A stretch of DNA of 64,000 bases from Bacteroidales bacterium. Its GTDB lineage: Bacteria > Bacteroidota > Bacteroidia > Bacteroidales > Bacteroidaceae. Made by a program: the position numbers and the translations under genes. Location: contig SUXS01000002.1 in the NCBI GenBank assembly GCA_015060865.1, positions 39,882 through 103,881 of the forward strand, read 5' to 3'. Under the pieces are notes generated by a model. That model was not told the origin of the DNA. It saw nothing but the letters and a program-made list of their open reading frames with translations, and searched no databases. This document shows positions 17,685 to 26,027 of the stretch, piece after piece; position 1 is the first letter of the stretch, and the number at the start of each line of letters is the position of its first letter.

Positions 17685-19607
17685 ATGAAAAGTAAGTACA
17701 CATTGCCCAAAGACGGTGGACTCATCACCGCAGGTGTTCCCCGCGACATCTATTGCCGCTACGAGAAAGTACCCACAGAAATTTTCGAAACAGAGTATGC
17801 AGGTGTGCAGCACGTGACCGACCAGATTGTGGCAGCCATCAATGCACACAGTGAAGCACGTCCGTTCCTGCTGGGCCTAACCACAGGCAAAACTCCACTC
17901 GGCCTCTATCGCGAATTGGTAGAACGTCACAAAGCTGGTAAGGTAAGTTTCAAGAACGTGGCCGTAGTGAGTCTCGATGAGTTCTACCCCATCGCTCCCG
18001 AGCATAAGCAGAGCCGCAACTATCGCATACACGAGGAATTCCTCAATCATATCGACATTGACAAGAGCAATGTACATATTCCCGATGCTACCGTACCCGT
18101 AAGCGAGATTTCAGACTACTGCAAGAAGTACGACGATATTGCCAGCAAGGTAGACTTCATGATCATCGGCATGGGTGAGCAGGGACAGCTCGGCTTCAAC
18201 GAGCCCGGTTCATACGAAAAATCACGTACACGCCTCGTGCAGCTTAGTCTCAACTCACGCAAGGTGCAGTCAAAGTTCTTCTCACAAGAGAAGGAAGTAC
18301 CCACCATGGCCATCACCATGGGCATAGGCACCATACTCAAAGCCAAGAAGATCGTACTCATGGCATGGGGCGAGAACAAGGCAGAGGCTATACAGAGAGT
18401 TGTTGAGGGCGAAGATACCGAGATGATTCCCGCTAGCCTGCTGCAGTCGCACCCCGACATTGAGGTGGTAATTGACGAGATTGCCGGTGAGAAACTCACC
18501 CGAGTACAAGCCCCCTGGGTAGTAGGTTCTTGCGAATGGACCAAGAAACTGGTACGCAAGGCTGTTATCTGGCTTTGCAACAAAGTAGAGAAGCCTATCC
18601 TCAAGCTCACCTACCAGGATTATATGAAGAACTCACTGTCAGAGATGCTCGATAGTCTGGGCAAGACCTATGACAAGGTAAACATCGAGGTCTTCAACGA
18701 CCTGCAACACACCATCTCCGGATGGCCCGGTGGCAAGCCCAATGCCGACGACACCACACGTCCCGTACCCTCCACCCCCTTCCCCAAGCGCGTGCTCATC
18801 TTCTCTCCGCACCCCGATGACGATGTCATCTCAATGGGTGGTACCTTCATCCGCCTCGTAGAACAGGGTCACGATGTACACGTAGCCTATGAGACTTCCG
18901 GTAACGTAGCCGTATATGACGACGTGGTAGTGCAACATATGGACACTGCACGCGAGATTGGCTTTGCCGACCGCTACGATGAGGTGCGCCAAATCATTGC
19001 CAACAAGGTAGAGGGCGAACCCGAGCCCCGTGCACTGCTCAACCTCAAGGGAGCCATCCGCCGTGCCGAAGCCAAGGCTGCCGTGCGCTCATTCGGGCTC
19101 AACGACGAGACCAACGCACACTTCCTCAACCTCCCGTTCTATGAGACTGGTGGTATCAAGAAGGGCGAACTCGGCGAAGCTGACATCGAGATTGTGGTGA
19201 AGCTGCTCCGCGAGATAAAGCCTCATCAGATCTATGCTGCAGGTGACCTCACCGACCCCCACGGCACACACCGCGTATGTATAGAGGCAGTGCTCGGTGC
19301 TTGGGAAATTGTGCAGAACGATGATTGGGCCAAGGAGTGCCACATATGGCTCTATCGCGGTGCATGGCAGGAGTGGGACCTCGGCATGGTAGACATGGCC
19401 GTACCCCTCAGTCCCGACGAGCTCATCAAGAAGCGTCACGCCATCTTCCGCCACCTCTCACAGAAGGACATCGTCCCCTTCCCCGGTGAAGACCACCGCG
19501 AGTTCTGGCAGCGTGCCGAAGACCGTACACAAAACACCGCACGCCAATACGATAAGCTGGGCATGGCCGAGTATCAGGCCATCGAGGTGTTTGTACAAAT
19601 GAAATAA
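17685..19607 (+). CDS. NagB-like / PIG-L deacetylase fusion protein
   Basis: The 640-aa protein joins a glucosamine-6-phosphate deaminase-like domain (about 30-275) to a PIG-L/LmbE domain (about 360-600). In the NagB half the phosphate loop (LTTGKTPLGLYREL) and SLDEF are kept. The catalytic block usually reading GxGxDGHIAFNEP reads GMGEQGQLGFNEP, so the Asp and His corresponding to D141 and H143 of E. coli NagB are both Gln. Deaminase activity is therefore doubtful. The PIG-L half keeps zinc-ligand motifs SPHPDDD and DPHGTHR, so N-deacetylation of an amino-sugar substrate is plausible. It sits between the sulfatase maturase and a GH2 glycosidase. Confidence 0.9.
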   Translation: MKSKYTLPKDGGLITAGVPRDIYCRYEKVPTEIFETEYAGVQHVTDQIVAAINAHSEARPFLLGLTTGKTPLGLYRELVERHKAGKVSFKNVAVVSLDEFYPIAPEHKQSRNYRIHEEFLNHIDIDKSNVHIPDATVPVSEISDYCKKYDDIASKVDFMIIGMGEQGQLGFNEPGSYEKSRTRLVQLSLNSRKVQSKFFSQEKEVPTMAITMGIGTILKAKKIVLMAWGENKAEAIQRVVEGEDTEMIPASLLQSHPDIEVVIDEIAGEKLTRVQAPWVVGSCEWTKKLVRKAVIWLCNKVEKPILKLTYQDYMKNSLSEMLDSLGKTYDKVNIEVFNDLQHTISGWPGGKPNADDTTRPVPSTPFPKRVLIFSPHPDDDVISMGGTFIRLVEQGHDVHVAYETSGNVAVYDDVVVQHMDTAREIGFADRYDEVRQIIANKVEGEPEPRALLNLKGAIRRAEAKAAVRSFGLNDETNAHFLNLPFYETGGIKKGELGEADIEIVVKLLREIKPHQIYAAGDLTDPHGTHRVCIEAVLGAWEIVQNDDWAKECHIWLYRGAWQEWDLGMVDMAVPLSPDELIKKRHAIFRHLSQKDIVPFPGEDHREFWQRAEDRTQNTARQYDKLGMAEYQAIEVFVQMK

Positions 19608-19630
19608 AACAAACACATAAAATAACAAGA

Positions 19631-19680
19631 CGAAGAAATAGGGCTGAATCCATATGGAGCAGCCCTATTTTTTCTTCGTT
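19631..19680. terminator. Bidirectional terminator between the NagB-like and GH2 genes
   Basis: CGAAGAAATAGGGCTG pairs with CAGCCCTATTTTTTCTTCG around a short loop; A-runs and T-runs flank it on either side of two converging genes. Confidence 0.88.
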
Positions 19681-19731
19681 ATAAATTTTATAGACACCTA
19701 GATTATCTTCATCCTTCAGAATCTCCTCATT

Positions 19732-22149
19732 TTATTTTTTCGTCAAAACAATTCGGTTCCTCATACCATTACTTGCAGCAACTGTTAAAATTACTTTACC
19801 TGGAGTCTGACCTGCACGAAGAATTACAAGCGCCGAACCATTGTAGAGGCGACGGGTATTGCCTGTGTGAAGCTCGTCGCTGAGGATGTTACCATTGTCT
19901 ACAGCTACGATGCGGGCATCGCCCTCCACAGAGAAGGTAAGCTGCTCTTGTGCAGCCCATACGCGGCGGCCCTTGCGGTCAACGGCATGTACGCGTACGT
20001 GCATGAGGTCGGTACCGTCGGCTTGCCACTCGATGGCATCGGGGATGAGTGCCAACTTCTTGGCCTCACCAGTAGTCTCGATACGGTGGCGGGCTACCGC
20101 CTTGCCATTGCGGTAGGCCACGGCTTCGAGGTAGCCGGGAGCGTAGGCAATATTGTCGAACTTAATCTTGTTGCGCGAGCGGGGATTCATGGTGTTCTCA
20201 TTGGAGGCTACCACACGTCCATTGAGAACAAGGTCAACACGCTCACAGTTGGTATATACATTCATCGAAACCTTAGAGCCCTCTTCACGGTTCCAGCTCT
20301 CGCCAGTGACGCCAGTACCTACCTGCACATCGTTCCACATCACCTCTTTGGCAGCCTTATCAATGATGGCCATGCGCACTACAGGCTCGTCAACAAACAT
20401 CGACTTGAGGAAGTAGGCGGTGCCCTTAGGCTGCAGGGAGAGGTCGAACGAGCCGTTCACCCAACCCTTGGCGGGCCAACCGTTTGACTCGCCCAGGTAG
20501 TCGATCTGTCCCCAGTAGGCAAGGCCAAGCACGCGATCGAGGTCCATCTCAAAGTAGTTGGGACCCATCATGCTGGTGTTGGCTTCACTCTGATAGAACA
20601 TCAGGTTGGGGAAGCGGCGGCTATCGCCAGGGAAGTACATATAACGGTAGTTGTAGGAAGCAATGTCGGTCTCATGAACCAGCGGTGCGGGCAGAGAATC
20701 CGTGTCAAGATGACGTCCACGGGGATGCATAGCCACCGTGATGTGGCGTGTATCATCATAGCGCAGGAGCACAGGCTTCATCATACGATAGGCAGTAACA
20801 CCCCAGTCATTGAAGGGGAGCGAGTTGTAGGTCTGAAGCTCATTACCCAGGCTCCACATCACCACACAGGGATGGTTACGGTCACGCTTCACCCATTCCG
20901 GGAGGTCACGAGGCCAAAGGCTCATCCAGTCGGCACGGCCACCGCAGAACGAAGTGAGCCACTTGTCGTAAAGTTCATCGACTACAAGGAAGCCATACTC
21001 ATCGCACAGCTGCATGAACGACTTGCTGTAGGGGTTGTGCGAAGTGCGGATATGATTGAAACCATACTCCTTGAGCAACTGAAGGCGTTTCTCAATAGCA
21101 CGCGGATAGGCTGCTGCACCGAGGGCGCCCAAAGTGTGATGGTTGGCAATACCCTTGAGGATGACCTTCTCGCCATTGAGTTTCATTCCAAACTCGGGAG
21201 AGAACTCGATGGTACGGATACCGAAGGTGTGGGCCACGCTATCCATCACAGCACCCTCGGCATCAAGGATAGCTACCGAGGCAGTGTAGAGATGGGGCGT
21301 CTCGCAACTCCACAGACGGGGATTCTCCACTACGAAAGAGTCGGTCTTGAGCTCCATGGTGCGCCATTTGCGGTTGATGGGCACGTTCTTGGTGCTTGTA
21401 TATACGACTGTGCCATCGGCATCGCGAACAACGGTGCGCATGGGTACCTCATTGATGCGGGCACGAGTAGCGATCTCGGCCTGAATCTCCACGATGCGAT
21501 TGTCGGTAGTAGTGATGTAGAGCGGATGGCGCTCAAACCATGTGGTGGGGTTGGTAGCCACAAGAGTGACATCGCGGAAGAGTCCGCCACCAGTGTACCA
21601 ACGGGAGTTGAGCGGTTCGGCTGTATGGGCACGCACTGCAATGATGTTGGGCGCATCGAAGCTGAGCTTCTTGGTGACATCAATCTCAAAGCCCACATAA
21701 CCATAGTCGGTGCCGCCAATACGCTCGCCGTTGAGGTATACATCACCAACGTACATGATGCCCTCGAAGTCGAGCAAGAGGCGCTGTCCCTTGAGCGAAG
21801 CATCGGGAGTGTAGTTCTTGACATACCATCCGGCTCCCATTTCCTTGAATGCACGGGCCGAAAGACGGCTCTTGAAGTTGGCTGCTCCATCACCATTGTC
21901 GGGGCGCTCTTCGGGTGAAGGCTCTACCCAGGGCTGAGCAATCTGATAGTCGTGAGGAACATCGATGCTCTCCCACCCTGCAGCATCTGCTGCGGGAAGT
22001 GCGGTAGGCACGGCATCGAGGTCGCCCAAATGAAAATACCAGTTAAAATTAAGGTTCACCACCTCACGTCCCTGAGCTGTAATACAGAGAGGGCATGCCA
22101 ATATGAGCAACAGCAACACTTGGCGAAGAGTAGAAAAAAAAATCCTCAT
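19732..22149 (-). CDS. Secreted GH2 glycosidase, beta-galactosidase-like
   Basis: This 805-aa glycoside hydrolase family 2 enzyme is probably periplasmic. The signal peptide spans 1-25. The sugar-binding jelly-roll domain has the usual GAGWYVKNY and FEGIMYVGDVYLNGERIG, followed by an immunoglobulin-like domain and a TIM barrel. The acid/base is E437 in VMWSLGNE and the nucleophile E522 in FYQSEANTS. AYWGQIDYLGESNGWP is a block common in Bacteroidales exo-beta-galactosidases. A C-terminal GH2 domain 4/5 type region follows. Beta-galactosidase is the best guess; other beta-glycosides are possible. Confidence 0.93.
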   Translation of the reverse strand: MRIFFSTLRQVLLLLILACPLCITAQGREVVNLNFNWYFHLGDLDAVPTALPAADAAGWESIDVPHDYQIAQPWVEPSPEERPDNGDGAANFKSRLSARAFKEMGAGWYVKNYTPDASLKGQRLLLDFEGIMYVGDVYLNGERIGGTDYGYVGFEIDVTKKLSFDAPNIIAVRAHTAEPLNSRWYTGGGLFRDVTLVATNPTTWFERHPLYITTTDNRIVEIQAEIATRARINEVPMRTVVRDADGTVVYTSTKNVPINRKWRTMELKTDSFVVENPRLWSCETPHLYTASVAILDAEGAVMDSVAHTFGIRTIEFSPEFGMKLNGEKVILKGIANHHTLGALGAAAYPRAIEKRLQLLKEYGFNHIRTSHNPYSKSFMQLCDEYGFLVVDELYDKWLTSFCGGRADWMSLWPRDLPEWVKRDRNHPCVVMWSLGNELQTYNSLPFNDWGVTAYRMMKPVLLRYDDTRHITVAMHPRGRHLDTDSLPAPLVHETDIASYNYRYMYFPGDSRRFPNLMFYQSEANTSMMGPNYFEMDLDRVLGLAYWGQIDYLGESNGWPAKGWVNGSFDLSLQPKGTAYFLKSMFVDEPVVRMAIIDKAAKEVMWNDVQVGTGVTGESWNREEGSKVSMNVYTNCERVDLVLNGRVVASNENTMNPRSRNKIKFDNIAYAPGYLEAVAYRNGKAVARHRIETTGEAKKLALIPDAIEWQADGTDLMHVRVHAVDRKGRRVWAAQEQLTFSVEGDARIVAVDNGNILSDELHTGNTRRLYNGSALVILRAGQTPGKVILTVAASNGMRNRIVLTKK

Positions 22150-22284
22150 TTTTATCGATTTTTATGAACAATTGCTTTTTTACAAAGATATATAGATATA
22201 TGAAATATACCAAAGCAATCAATCAAAAAACCTTGTTTAACAAAATTTTCCGCATTTTGTAACACTACTTTGAAAAAAGATTCC

Positions 22285-22292
22285 TACCTTTG
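22285..22292 (+). promoter_or_regulatory. Promoter -7 box for greA
   Basis: TACCTTTG matches TAnnTTTG, but no TTTG lies at the ideal 19-20 bp upstream (the nearest is 25 bp). Transcription would start near 22298, giving a leader of about 130 nt. Confidence 0.5.
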
Positions 22293-22315
22293 CAATACGT
22301 AAAAACGGAAGGGTT

Positions 22316-22347
22316 CCGACATCTAAATAATGTCGGGATTCTTTTTT
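22316..22347 (+). terminator. Terminator-like hairpin in the greA leader
   Basis: CCGACAT (22316-22322) pairs with ATGTCGG (22330-22336) across a 7-nt loop, and six T follow at 22342-22347. It lies between the promoter box and greA, so it could attenuate greA transcription. Confidence 0.65.
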
Positions 22348-22430
22348 GTTTCGTTCAAGCCGAACGTGGAAAGCATTATAACATTATAATAGAAATTCAT
22401 AAAAACAAAGAACTATAATCAAAAAGAACT

Positions 22431-22898
22431 ATGGCTTACATGTCACAAGAAGGTTACGACCAATTAGTAGCCGAACTCAGAGAATTAGAAAGCGTAAAAC
22501 GTCCAGAAATTTCCCGTCAGATAGCAGAAGCACGTGATAAAGGAGACCTATCCGAGAATGCTGAGTACGATGCAGCCAAAGAGGCACAAGGTATGCTGGA
22601 GATGAAAATCAACCAATTAAAGCTAGTCATCAGCGAGGCAAGGATTATCGATACCAGCAAGCTCAAGACAGACACAGTACAGGTACTCACTAAGGTAGAA
22701 TTGAGAAACACTAAGACTGGCATGAAAATGTGTTATGCCATTGTTCCAGAAAGCGAAGCAAACCTCAAGGCAGGTAAGATTTCTGTAAACACTCCTATAG
22801 CACAAGGATTGCTCGGTAAAAAGCCTGGCGATATTGCAGATATCAAGACACCAGGAGGCATGATCAGCCTTGAAATCCTCAACATAAGTATCGCTTAA
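22431..22898 (+). CDS. greA: Transcription elongation factor GreA
   Basis: GreA (155 aa) rescues backtracked RNA polymerase by stimulating transcript cleavage. The N-terminal coiled coil carries the acidic tip in ISRQIAEARDKGDLSENAEYDAAKE (the D/E pair lies in GDLSENAEYDAA). The C-terminal FKBP-like domain ends in GDIADIKTPGGMISLEILNI. The length is normal. A possible attenuator lies in its leader. The HIT-protein gene begins 4 bp after its stop, so they form an operon. Confidence 0.96.
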   Translation: MAYMSQEGYDQLVAELRELESVKRPEISRQIAEARDKGDLSENAEYDAAKEAQGMLEMKINQLKLVISEARIIDTSKLKTDTVQVLTKVELRNTKTGMKMCYAIVPESEANLKAGKISVNTPIAQGLLGKKPGDIADIKTPGGMISLEILNISIA

Positions 22899-22902
22899 GA
22901 TT

Positions 22903-23295
22903 ATGGCAAGTATATTCAGCAGAATCGCAACTGGTGAAATTCCATGCTATAAAGTAGCTGAGAACGATCAGTACTTAGCCTTCCTTGACATCAATCCCAT
23001 AGCAAAGGGACATACACTTGTCATCCCCAAACATGAAGTTGACTACATCTTTGACCTTGATGATAAAGAATTGGCAGGATTGCATCTTTTTGCTAAGAAG
23101 ATTGCCCAAGCACAAAAAAAGGCTTTCCCATGCCAGCGTATAGGCATGGCCGTACTCGGGATGGAAGTTCCCCACGCACACATACACTTGATTCCTATGC
23201 AAAAAGAGAGCGACATGTTATTCAGCAATCCCAAGTTATCACTCACTCCTGAGGAATTCACCGAGACAGCCAATAAAATACGCGAACAATTATAA
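22903..23295 (+). CDS. HIT-family nucleotide hydrolase/transferase
   Basis: This 130-aa histidine-triad protein has the motif H91-A-H93-I-H95 within VPHAHIHLIPM and FLDINPIAKGHTLVIPKHE near residue 30. HIT proteins cleave adenosine 5'-phosphoramidates or related nucleotides in the cytosol; the exact substrate is not visible. It is co-transcribed with greA and closes the rightward operon before a bidirectional terminator. Confidence 0.95.
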   Translation: MASIFSRIATGEIPCYKVAENDQYLAFLDINPIAKGHTLVIPKHEVDYIFDLDDKELAGLHLFAKKIAQAQKKAFPCQRIGMAVLGMEVPHAHIHLIPMQKESDMLFSNPKLSLTPEEFTETANKIREQL

Positions 23296-23325
23296 CCTCT
23301 ACTCGAATTACACATAAATTATTAT

Positions 23326-23369
23326 AAAAAGAAATAGAGTCTCGCTCGTGGGAGACTCTATTTCTTTTT
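23326..23369. terminator. Bidirectional terminator between the HIT gene and pnp
   Basis: AAAAAGAAATAGAGTCTC and its exact complement surround an 8-nt loop, with A-run and T-run ends. It sits between converging genes. Confidence 0.92.
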
Positions 23370-23460
23370 ATACGAGATGATTGTTACAAAAAAAGATGGG
23401 TGCGATGCACCCATCCTACTTATAAAGAGGCACTTAGTTACTAGCCATTTCTACAGCCAA

Positions 23461-25680
23461 TTACTCCTCACGATGGGGACGAGGACGACGGTCACCACGC
23501 TCGGGACGCTCGCGACGAGGACGTGCGGGACGCTCCTCATAGCCTTCGGGCTTCTCGATGAGCACGCGGTGTGAGAGCTTGAACTTACCGGTCTTGGGGT
23601 CGATGTCGAGCAACTTCACGTCAATCTCGTCGCCCTCCTGGATACCGGTCTCCTCCATGGTCTCGAAACGCTTCCAGTCGATCTCAGAGATGTGGAGCAA
23701 GCCGTCGCGGCCAGGCATGAACTCTACGAATGCGCCGTAGGGCATCACGCTGCGTACCTTACCGGTGTATACCTCACCTACCTCGGGAACAGCTACGATA
23801 GCGCGAATCTTAGAGAGGGCACTGTCGATAGCCTCCTTGCAGGTGCCGGCGATTTCTACCTTGCCTACGCCGTCAACCTCGTCGATAGCGATAGTAGCAC
23901 CAGTCTCTTCCTGAATACCCTGGATAATCTTTCCGCCCGGGCCAATAACGGCACCGATGAACTCCTTGGGTATGGTGATGGATACGATGCGGGGTGCGTG
24001 GGGCTTGAGGTCGGCACGGGGCTCGGCGATGCACTCGGTAATCTTGCCGAGGATGTGGAGGCGTGCGTCACGTGCCTGGTAGAGTGCCTTCTCGAGGATC
24101 TCGTAAGAGAGACCGTCACACTTGATGTCCATCTGTGTAGCGGTCAAACCGTCGGCCGTACCGGTGGTCTTGAAGTCCATGTCGCCCAAGTGGTCCTCAT
24201 CGCCGAGGATATCGCTCAGTACGGCATACTTCTCTTCGCCAGCGTTCTTGATAAGACCCATGGCGATACCTGAAACCGGCTTGCGGATGGGCACACCAGC
24301 GTCCATCAATGCGAGGGTACCGGCACATACGGTAGCCATAGATGATGAGCCGTTTGACTCGAGGATATCAGATACTACGCGTACGCAGTAGGGATAGTCT
24401 ACAGGGAGAACCTCCTTCAGGGCACGCCATGCGAGGTGTCCGTGACCAATCTCACGACGGCCTACGCCGCGCTGTGCCTTAGCCTCACCGGTAGAGAAGG
24501 GGGGAAAGTTGTAGTGGAGGAGGAAACGCTCCTTTGACTGGTTGAGCACGTCGTCGATGAGCTTCTCGTCAGACTTGGTACCCAGAGTCACAGAGGTGAG
24601 CGACTGGGTCTCGCCACGGGTGAACACAGCAGAACCGTGAGGACCGGGCAGATAGCCAACCTCGCACCAGATGGGACGGATATCGGTAGTAGAGCGGCCG
24701 TCGAGACGCTTGCCCTCGTCGAGGATGCAGCGACGCATGGCGTCCTTCTCTACATCGTGGTAGTAGCGGTTGATGAGCGAGAGCTTCTCGGCGAGCTCGT
24801 CGGCATCCATCTCGGCGTGAGCCTCGGTGTATGCAGCCTTGTACTCTTCGCGTACGAGCTCGAAGGCCTCGGCACGAGCGTGCTTGTCGCGGTTGCCCTC
24901 AGCAGCGATGGCGTATGCCTTGTCGTAGCAGGCAGCCTTCACCTCGGCGCGGAGCTCCTCGTCGTTCACCTCGTGGCAGTACTCGCGCTTCACGGTAGAG
25001 CCTACCTCTTCCATGAGCTCGAGCTGAGCCTGGCACTGTACCTTGATGGCCTCGTGGGCAGCCTTCATGGCCTCGAGCAGGTCGAGCTCCGATACCTCCT
25101 TCATCTCACCCTCTACCATCATGATGTTGTCGATGGTGGCGCCTACCATGAGGTCCATGTCGGCACGTTCGAGCTGTGCGAAGGTGGGGTTGATCACGAA
25201 CTCGCCATCTACGCGGGCTACGCGCACCTCAGAGATGGGGCCGTTGAAGGGAATGTCAGAAACAGCCAATGCGGCAGAAGCAGCGAAGCCAGCCAATGCA
25301 TCGGGCATATCTACACCATCAGCAGAGAAGAGGATGATGTTTACATACACCTCTGCGTGATAGTTGTCGGGGAAGAGGGGACGCAATGCGCGGTCCACCA
25401 AGCGACAAGTCAGAATCTCATTGTCTGAAGCCTTACCCTCACGTTTGGTGAAGCCACCGGGGTAACGGCCGAATGAAGCATATTTCTCTCTGTACTCAAC
25501 CTGTAAAGGCATGAAATCGGTGCCGGGAACTGCATCTTTGGCGGCACATACTGTAGCCAGCAACATGGTGTTGCCCATGCGCAGCATCACTGAGCCGTCG
25601 GCCTGCTTGGCCAATTTCCCGGTTTCCAGCGTGATGACTCTTCCGTCGGGGAGAGTCACTGATTTTGTAATCGGATTCAT
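23461..25680 (-). CDS. pnp: Polyribonucleotide nucleotidyltransferase (PNPase)
   Basis: PNPase (739 aa) degrades RNA 3' to 5' using phosphate. Two RNase PH domains are visible ([24 protein letters not shown], and [16 protein letters not shown] with the helical region between them). Then come a KH domain ([16 protein letters not shown]) and an S1 domain ([27 protein letters not shown]). The last 30 residues are very rich in Arg, Pro and Glu, and may bind RNA. It is a single-gene unit with a canonical promoter embedded in a diverged copy of the window-start repeat. Confidence 0.97.
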   Translation of the reverse strand: MNPITKSVTLPDGRVITLETGKLAKQADGSVMLRMGNTMLLATVCAAKDAVPGTDFMPLQVEYREKYASFGRYPGGFTKREGKASDNEILTCRLVDRALRPLFPDNYHAEVYVNIILFSADGVDMPDALAGFAASAALAVSDIPFNGPISEVRVARVDGEFVINPTFAQLERADMDLMVGATIDNIMMVEGEMKEVSELDLLEAMKAAHEAIKVQCQAQLELMEEVGSTVKREYCHEVNDEELRAEVKAACYDKAYAIAAEGNRDKHARAEAFELVREEYKAAYTEAHAEMDADELAEKLSLINRYYHDVEKDAMRRCILDEGKRLDGRSTTDIRPIWCEVGYLPGPHGSAVFTRGETQSLTSVTLGTKSDEKLIDDVLNQSKERFLLHYNFPPFSTGEAKAQRGVGRREIGHGHLAWRALKEVLPVDYPYCVRVVSDILESNGSSSMATVCAGTLALMDAGVPIRKPVSGIAMGLIKNAGEEKYAVLSDILGDEDHLGDMDFKTTGTADGLTATQMDIKCDGLSYEILEKALYQARDARLHILGKITECIAEPRADLKPHAPRIVSITIPKEFIGAVIGPGGKIIQGIQEETGATIAIDEVDGVGKVEIAGTCKEAIDSALSKIRAIVAVPEVGEVYTGKVRSVMPYGAFVEFMPGRDGLLHISEIDWKRFETMEETGIQEGDEIDVKLLDIDPKTGKFKLSHRVLIEKPEGYEERPARPRRERPERGDRRPRPHREE

Positions 25681-25715
25681 CTTAACTTATTTATATATTA
25701 CGTCTAAAATTCGGG

Positions 25716-25747
25716 CAAAGATAGTGCAAGCCGAACGAAAAAGCAAA
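25716..25747 (-). promoter_or_regulatory. Canonical pnp promoter
   Basis: Read leftward: TTTG (25747-25744), a 20-bp spacer, then TATCTTTG (25723-25716), 36 bp before the pnp ATG. Confidence 0.82.
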
Positions 25748-25790
25748 TTTATTTGCAATTTTCCGAGGTTCCGCCTAATTTCTGCTTATA
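25716..25790 (-). repeat. Diverged inverted copy of the window-start 84-bp repeat
   Basis: Read leftward this stretch has GAAATTAGGC, then CTCGGAAAATTGCA, then TTTGC and CTTGCACTATCTTTGC. It follows the order and sequence of the repeat unit at 1-84 with a deletion before the TATCTTTG box and scattered changes. Confidence 0.75.
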
Positions 25791-25967
25791 AAACAAGCTA
25801 AAGTGAGCACTAGTGATGATTGAGCTAGAGCAAAGGTGCTTGCATGGGCTCTACTGAACGAAGAAGAAAAGCGGAGCTAAGCCGAACGAAACACAAAATC
25901 TATTGGGATATTTCTGAAGCAAGAGTTGTTAATTGTAATAATGATTGGAAAAGAATGAGCACATAAG

Positions 25968-26016
25968 CTATTGTAGCAAGGGGAGAGAAAATTTTTCTCT
26001 CCCCTTGCTACAATAG
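25968..26016 (-). terminator. Terminator of alaS
   Basis: A 49-bp inverted repeat with a single central base: CTATTGTAGCAAGGGGAGAG and its complement flank an A/T-rich core. It lies just after the alaS stop. Confidence 0.88.
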
Positions 26017-26027
26017 TTAGCCTAATA

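Larger units (their letters stand above)
25681..26027. other. 347-bp intergenic region between pnp and alaS
   Basis: It holds the pnp promoter with a diverged repeat copy (25716-25790), a second stretch with GCCGAACGAAA-type sequence (about 25855-25900) that may be a decayed copy, and the alaS terminator (25968-26016). I see no gene. Confidence 0.7.

Noticed and set aside
20674-21918. Long open frame opposite the GH2 gene
   Set aside because: The GH2 strand carries all family motifs; the opposite frame matches no domain.
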